In this document: positions 61,691-64,000 of the stretch, piece by piece
Position numbering within the stretch: position 1 is the first letter of the stretch
Layout: each line of letters starts with the position of its first letter
DNA from: Comamonas kerstersii
Lineage (GTDB): Bacteria > Pseudomonadota > Gammaproteobacteria > Burkholderiales > Burkholderiaceae_C
NCBI RefSeq assembly: GCF_008801935.1
Contig: NZ_VZOT01000001.1
Coordinates: forward strand, 558,001-622,000
Reading direction: 5' to 3'
DNA: 64,000 bases
Made by a program: the position numbers and the translations under genes
The notes under the pieces: generated by a model
What the model was told of the DNA's origin: nothing
Seen by the model: the letters and a program-made list of their open reading frames with translations, nothing else
Database searches by the model: none

Positions 61691-61806
61691 CCGCTTACAC
61701 AAGCCAGCAAACCAAAGGTTTGCGATTGAGACGAGGCGCGAAGCCGCAGGCAGTACAACTAGTACGACAAGGCTGAGCAACGACGTATCAAGGCTTGTGT
61801 GAGCGG
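61691..61806. repeat. 116-bp inverted-repeat element after tauD
   Basis: Ends CCGCTTACACAAGCC (61691-61705) and GGCTTGTGTGAGCGG (61792-61806) are complementary at 14 of 15 positions. The centre contains GTAC-AACTA-GTAC-like CAGTACAACTAGTACGAC and a GC-rich segment. It starts the 3' side of tauD, 2 bases after the stop codon, and may be a small non-autonomous element or a terminator-like repeat of the family seen between genes in Comamonadaceae. Confidence 0.65.
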
Positions 61807-61808
61807 GT

Positions 61809-62756
61809 CTAAGCCTGCAGCTTGCTGCCTTCCACCGTCGTGCGGTAAAGCTTGCGGCGCAGATGCTCGGGCGTGCCCGTAGCCAGATGCAGCACGGAGC
61901 GGTTGTCCCAGAACACCATGTCATGCCGCTGCCACTGGTGGCGGTAGACAAACTGCGGCTGCACGCTGTGCGTAAACAGCTGCTGCAGCAAGTCGCGGCT
62001 TTCGTCTTCAGGCAGGCCCAGAATGCGGCTGGTGAAATGCTCGCTCACAAACAGCGCCTTGCGGCCATTGCCGGGGTGGGTGATGACTACGGGGTGTACG
62101 GCAGGCTTGACTTCGTCGATCTGCTGCTGCGTCAGCTTGGGCCGCCATGGGCTCTTGGCGCGCAGGGCCTCGTAGTGCAGCAGGTAGCTGTGCTCGGCCT
62201 GCAGACCTTCCAGCTGCTTTTTCAGCGCCTGCGGCAGCGCGTCATAGGCCGCGTGCTGGTCGGCAAACAGGGTGTCACCACCTTCGCTGGGCAATTCCTG
62301 CGCATGCAGCAGGCTGCCCAGGCTCGGCTTTTCCTTGTACGAAAGGTCTGAGTGCCACAGCAGCCCGGCATCGCCCAGGCCTTCAGGCTGGCCCTGGGCG
62401 TTGCGCACGTTCGAGACCTGCAGAATTTCTGGATAGCCCGGCAGCTGGAACTGGTGCAGCACATGGATCTGCAGCGGCCCCCACAGACGGCTGAAGGCCA
62501 CCTGCTGCGCCGGGGTGATGCGCTGGTCACGGAACACCAGCACATGGTGCTTCCAGTGCGCCTGCTGCAGACGCTCAAAATCCTCCTGCAAAATGGGCTG
62601 CGACAAATCCAGCCACAGCACTTCTGCCCCCAGATTGCCTACCGCACCCGCATCACGTGGCAGGGGACGAATTTCAAAATCCTGGGCAGTGGTGTTCAGC
62701 ACATCCTGCAAGGTGGCAGCAGCATCAAAACGGTCAGCAGCAAGTACGGCAGACAT
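61809..62756 (-). CDS. tauD: TauD/TfdA-family Fe(II)/2-oxoglutarate dioxygenase
   Basis: 315 residues. Iron ligands His135 and Asp137 (LLWHSDLSY) and His290 (NRSVLHLATG), and Arg301/Arg305 for 2-oxoglutarate, are present; VFRDQRITPAQQVAFSRLWGP is the N-terminal family motif. It releases sulfite from taurine or alkanesulfonates in the cytoplasm when sulfate is short. First gene of the tauD-binding protein-ATPase-permease cluster. The AT-rich region upstream (62805-62870) probably holds the promoter. Aryloxyalkanoate or alkyl sulfate substrates are alternatives. Confidence 0.9.
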   Translation of the reverse strand: MSAVLAADRFDAAATLQDVLNTTAQDFEIRPLPRDAGAVGNLGAEVLWLDLSQPILQEDFERLQQAHWKHHVLVFRDQRITPAQQVAFSRLWGPLQIHVLHQFQLPGYPEILQVSNVRNAQGQPEGLGDAGLLWHSDLSYKEKPSLGSLLHAQELPSEGGDTLFADQHAAYDALPQALKKQLEGLQAEHSYLLHYEALRAKSPWRPKLTQQQIDEVKPAVHPVVITHPGNGRKALFVSEHFTSRILGLPEDESRDLLQQLFTHSVQPQFVYRHQWQRHDMVFWDNRSVLHLATGTPEHLRRKLYRTTVEGSKLQA

Positions 62757-63186
62757 GGAAAGCTCCTTGAATCGTCGGTATGAGGTGTCGTTGGGAGCCA
62801 GTCTAGAAAAGATGTTTAATTCTTAAAACGAATAAAAAATTAATTATTTATATCCAAAACATCTTTAAAACAGCGTGTGGCTGCACCGGCCGCAATTTGG
62901 AGCTTGGGGCAAGGTGGCGCCTCTCACCGAGCCTGTGAGCCCTGCAGGGCTCTCGCAAATAGCAGACATCTGCATGCCCAGCAAGCCCCGTGCATCCCAG
63001 ACCATTGCGCATACACCATGCAAAAGAAACCACAGATACTCACTCCATTGCCATCCACGCAACTTCGTTGTTTCTCATAAGGGCTTTTGTTACATTAAAC
63101 ATGGCCGCAAGTGTTTTAAATATTTAATACCCTTGATTAAAGGCCAACGCAGACACCTCTAAATTCAATCAATAACAAATATCTCC
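62757..63186. other. Divergent gap between tauD and an OmpA-family gene
   Basis: 430 bases without a credible gene. 62805-62870 is strongly AT-rich (probable tauD promoter). A perfect 16-base palindrome GAGCCCTGCAGGGCTC lies at 62937-62952. 63070-63180 is again AT-rich and likely promotes the OmpA-type gene. Open frames at 62875-63162 have no coding character. Confidence 0.5.
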
Positions 63187-64000
63187 ATGCGGCCTCATAT
63201 CCAACGGAATTTCACTCTGACTGCAGCTGCTGCTACCCTGCTCACCATGACTGGCTGCCAGACGCTGCAAGGTGCGGGAGATGCACTGAAAGAAACCTTC
63301 GCCAGCAGTGATCCATGCTCCAACAATGCCCGCAATATCGGTATCACCGCTGGTGGTCTGCTGGGGGCGGCGGCTGGGGTTGCCATTGGCGACAATGCCA
63401 CCGGCGCCATCATTGGTGCAGGTGTAGGCGCTCTGTTTGGTGCATTGATCGGTCAGGATATTGACCAGCGACGCTGCGAACTGTCCAAGCTCGCGCAGCA
63501 GCACCAGCTGCAAATGCAGGTCAACGATATCAAGCTGACAGAAGGTGACAAACAGACCAAACAAGGCCTGAGCGTCTCTGTGCAGAATGAATCGCAATTT
63601 CAGGTGGGCTCCTCCAAGCTCACCCAAAGTGGGCGCGAAGCATTTGAAGCCATTGCGCAGACCTACCTGCAGCCTATTCAGGGCAGCACCCCAGAAGCGC
63701 AGGCTCAGCGCCACCAGAAGATGCGTATCTTGCTGGTGGGCCACACCGACGATACCGGCCCTTCCACTACCAACGCCCGCCTGTCCGAAGAGCGCGCCAA
63801 GGCTGTCGCAGAAATTTTTGCCAAAGCAGGGTTCAAGCGCTCTCAAATCTATTACCAGGGCGCAGGTGAAACACTGCCTGTAGCCAGCAATACGGAGGAA
63901 GCAGGCCGCGCACGCAACCGCCGTGTGGAAATCATCGATTTGAGCGATGACCTTGCCTTTGACAACTTCCTCTCTGGCGGCCGCCGCACCAACACGGCCT
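63187..64000 (+). CDS. OmpA-family lipoprotein with glycine zipper (partial)
   Basis: The frame runs from ATG 63187 to the end of the window with no stop, at least 271 residues, so the C-terminus is missing. A signal ending LTMTGC suggests a lipoprotein (Cys at residue 20). A glycine-zipper region follows (GGLLGAAAGVAIGDNA, GAIIGAGVGALFGALIG), then a helical segment and an OmpA-C domain that binds peptidoglycan: VGHTDDTGPSTTNARLSEERA and RARNRRVEIIDL. YiaD-like. No clear RBS. Probably anchors the outer membrane to the cell wall. Confidence 0.88.
   Translation, partial: MRPHIQRNFTLTAAAATLLTMTGCQTLQGAGDALKETFASSDPCSNNARNIGITAGGLLGAAAGVAIGDNATGAIIGAGVGALFGALIGQDIDQRRCELSKLAQQHQLQMQVNDIKLTEGDKQTKQGLSVSVQNESQFQVGSSKLTQSGREAFEAIAQTYLQPIQGSTPEAQAQRHQKMRILLVGHTDDTGPSTTNARLSEERAKAVAEIFAKAGFKRSQIYYQGAGETLPVASNTEEAGRARNRRVEIIDLSDDLAFDNFLSGGRRTNTA

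Noticed and set aside
62875..63162. 95-codon open frame before the OmpA-type gene
   Set aside because: Crosses a 16-base palindrome and AT-rich promoter-like DNA, with no RBS and no protein-like composition.

Overview
The window is about 60% G+C and reads as the chromosome of a beta-proteobacterium of the family Comamonadaceae, most likely Comamonas or a close relative such as Delftia or Acidovorax. The support is the gene neighbourhoods: an SAH riboswitch ahead of ahcY-tlyA-metF, a phaC/fabI/MaoC-Pta/ackA cluster, orphan Bug-type and branched-chain-type transporters, DUF1840, and a PHA-granule-associated protein. This assignment is inference from family resemblance; no database search was possible.

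Layout. 1-7.8 kb is housekeeping: erpA, the rplM-rpsI ribosomal operon, rlmJ, rlpA, then the methyl cycle (ahcY, a TlyA rRNA methyltransferase, metF) behind a recognisable SAH riboswitch, then dtd. 8.1-10.2 kb is a broken PAS-GGDEF-EAL gene. 10.2-18.4 kb is carbon storage and acyl-CoA metabolism: ackA, a MaoC-phosphotransacetylase fusion, fabI, PHA synthase, a GMC oxidoreductase and 3-hydroxybutyryl-CoA dehydrogenase. 18.6-26.4 kb holds ohr, a 2H-type RNA ligase, a phosphoesterase translationally coupled to a Ser/Thr kinase-USP fusion, an OmpR-type regulator, a large hybrid histidine kinase and a glycine-rich lipoprotein. htpG (26.6-28.6 kb) is divergent from an iron module: a Fiu-like receptor, a PiuC/YbiX dioxygenase and an alpha-hydroxy acid oxidase.

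33.1-34.9 kb has an arginine-rich protein built from 44-residue repeats and a Crp/Fnr regulator. That regulator is divergent from a seven-gene operon (35.2-43.6 kb) that pairs a complete branched-chain-type ABC importer with two acyl-CoA-ligase-family proteins. A Bug binding protein, DUF1840, a cyclopropane-fatty-acid-synthase-like methyltransferase, two small proteins and a GlcD-type oxidase follow.

49.4-58.4 kb looks accessory: structured repeats, two head-to-head truncated pseudogenes, a complete FecI-FecR-TonB receptor-permease iron cassette with a candidate Fur box, and two IS5-family elements (one with an in-frame amber codon, one truncated). 58.5-62.8 kb is a tauD plus ABC transporter cluster for sulfonate-type sulfur. 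The window ends inside an OmpA-family lipoprotein gene.

Running through the whole window is a family of nested palindromic repeats with an AGCGCT core, at least nine copies, always between genes and often placed like terminators. I saw no CRISPR array, rRNA or tRNA gene, and no obviously novel defence system.
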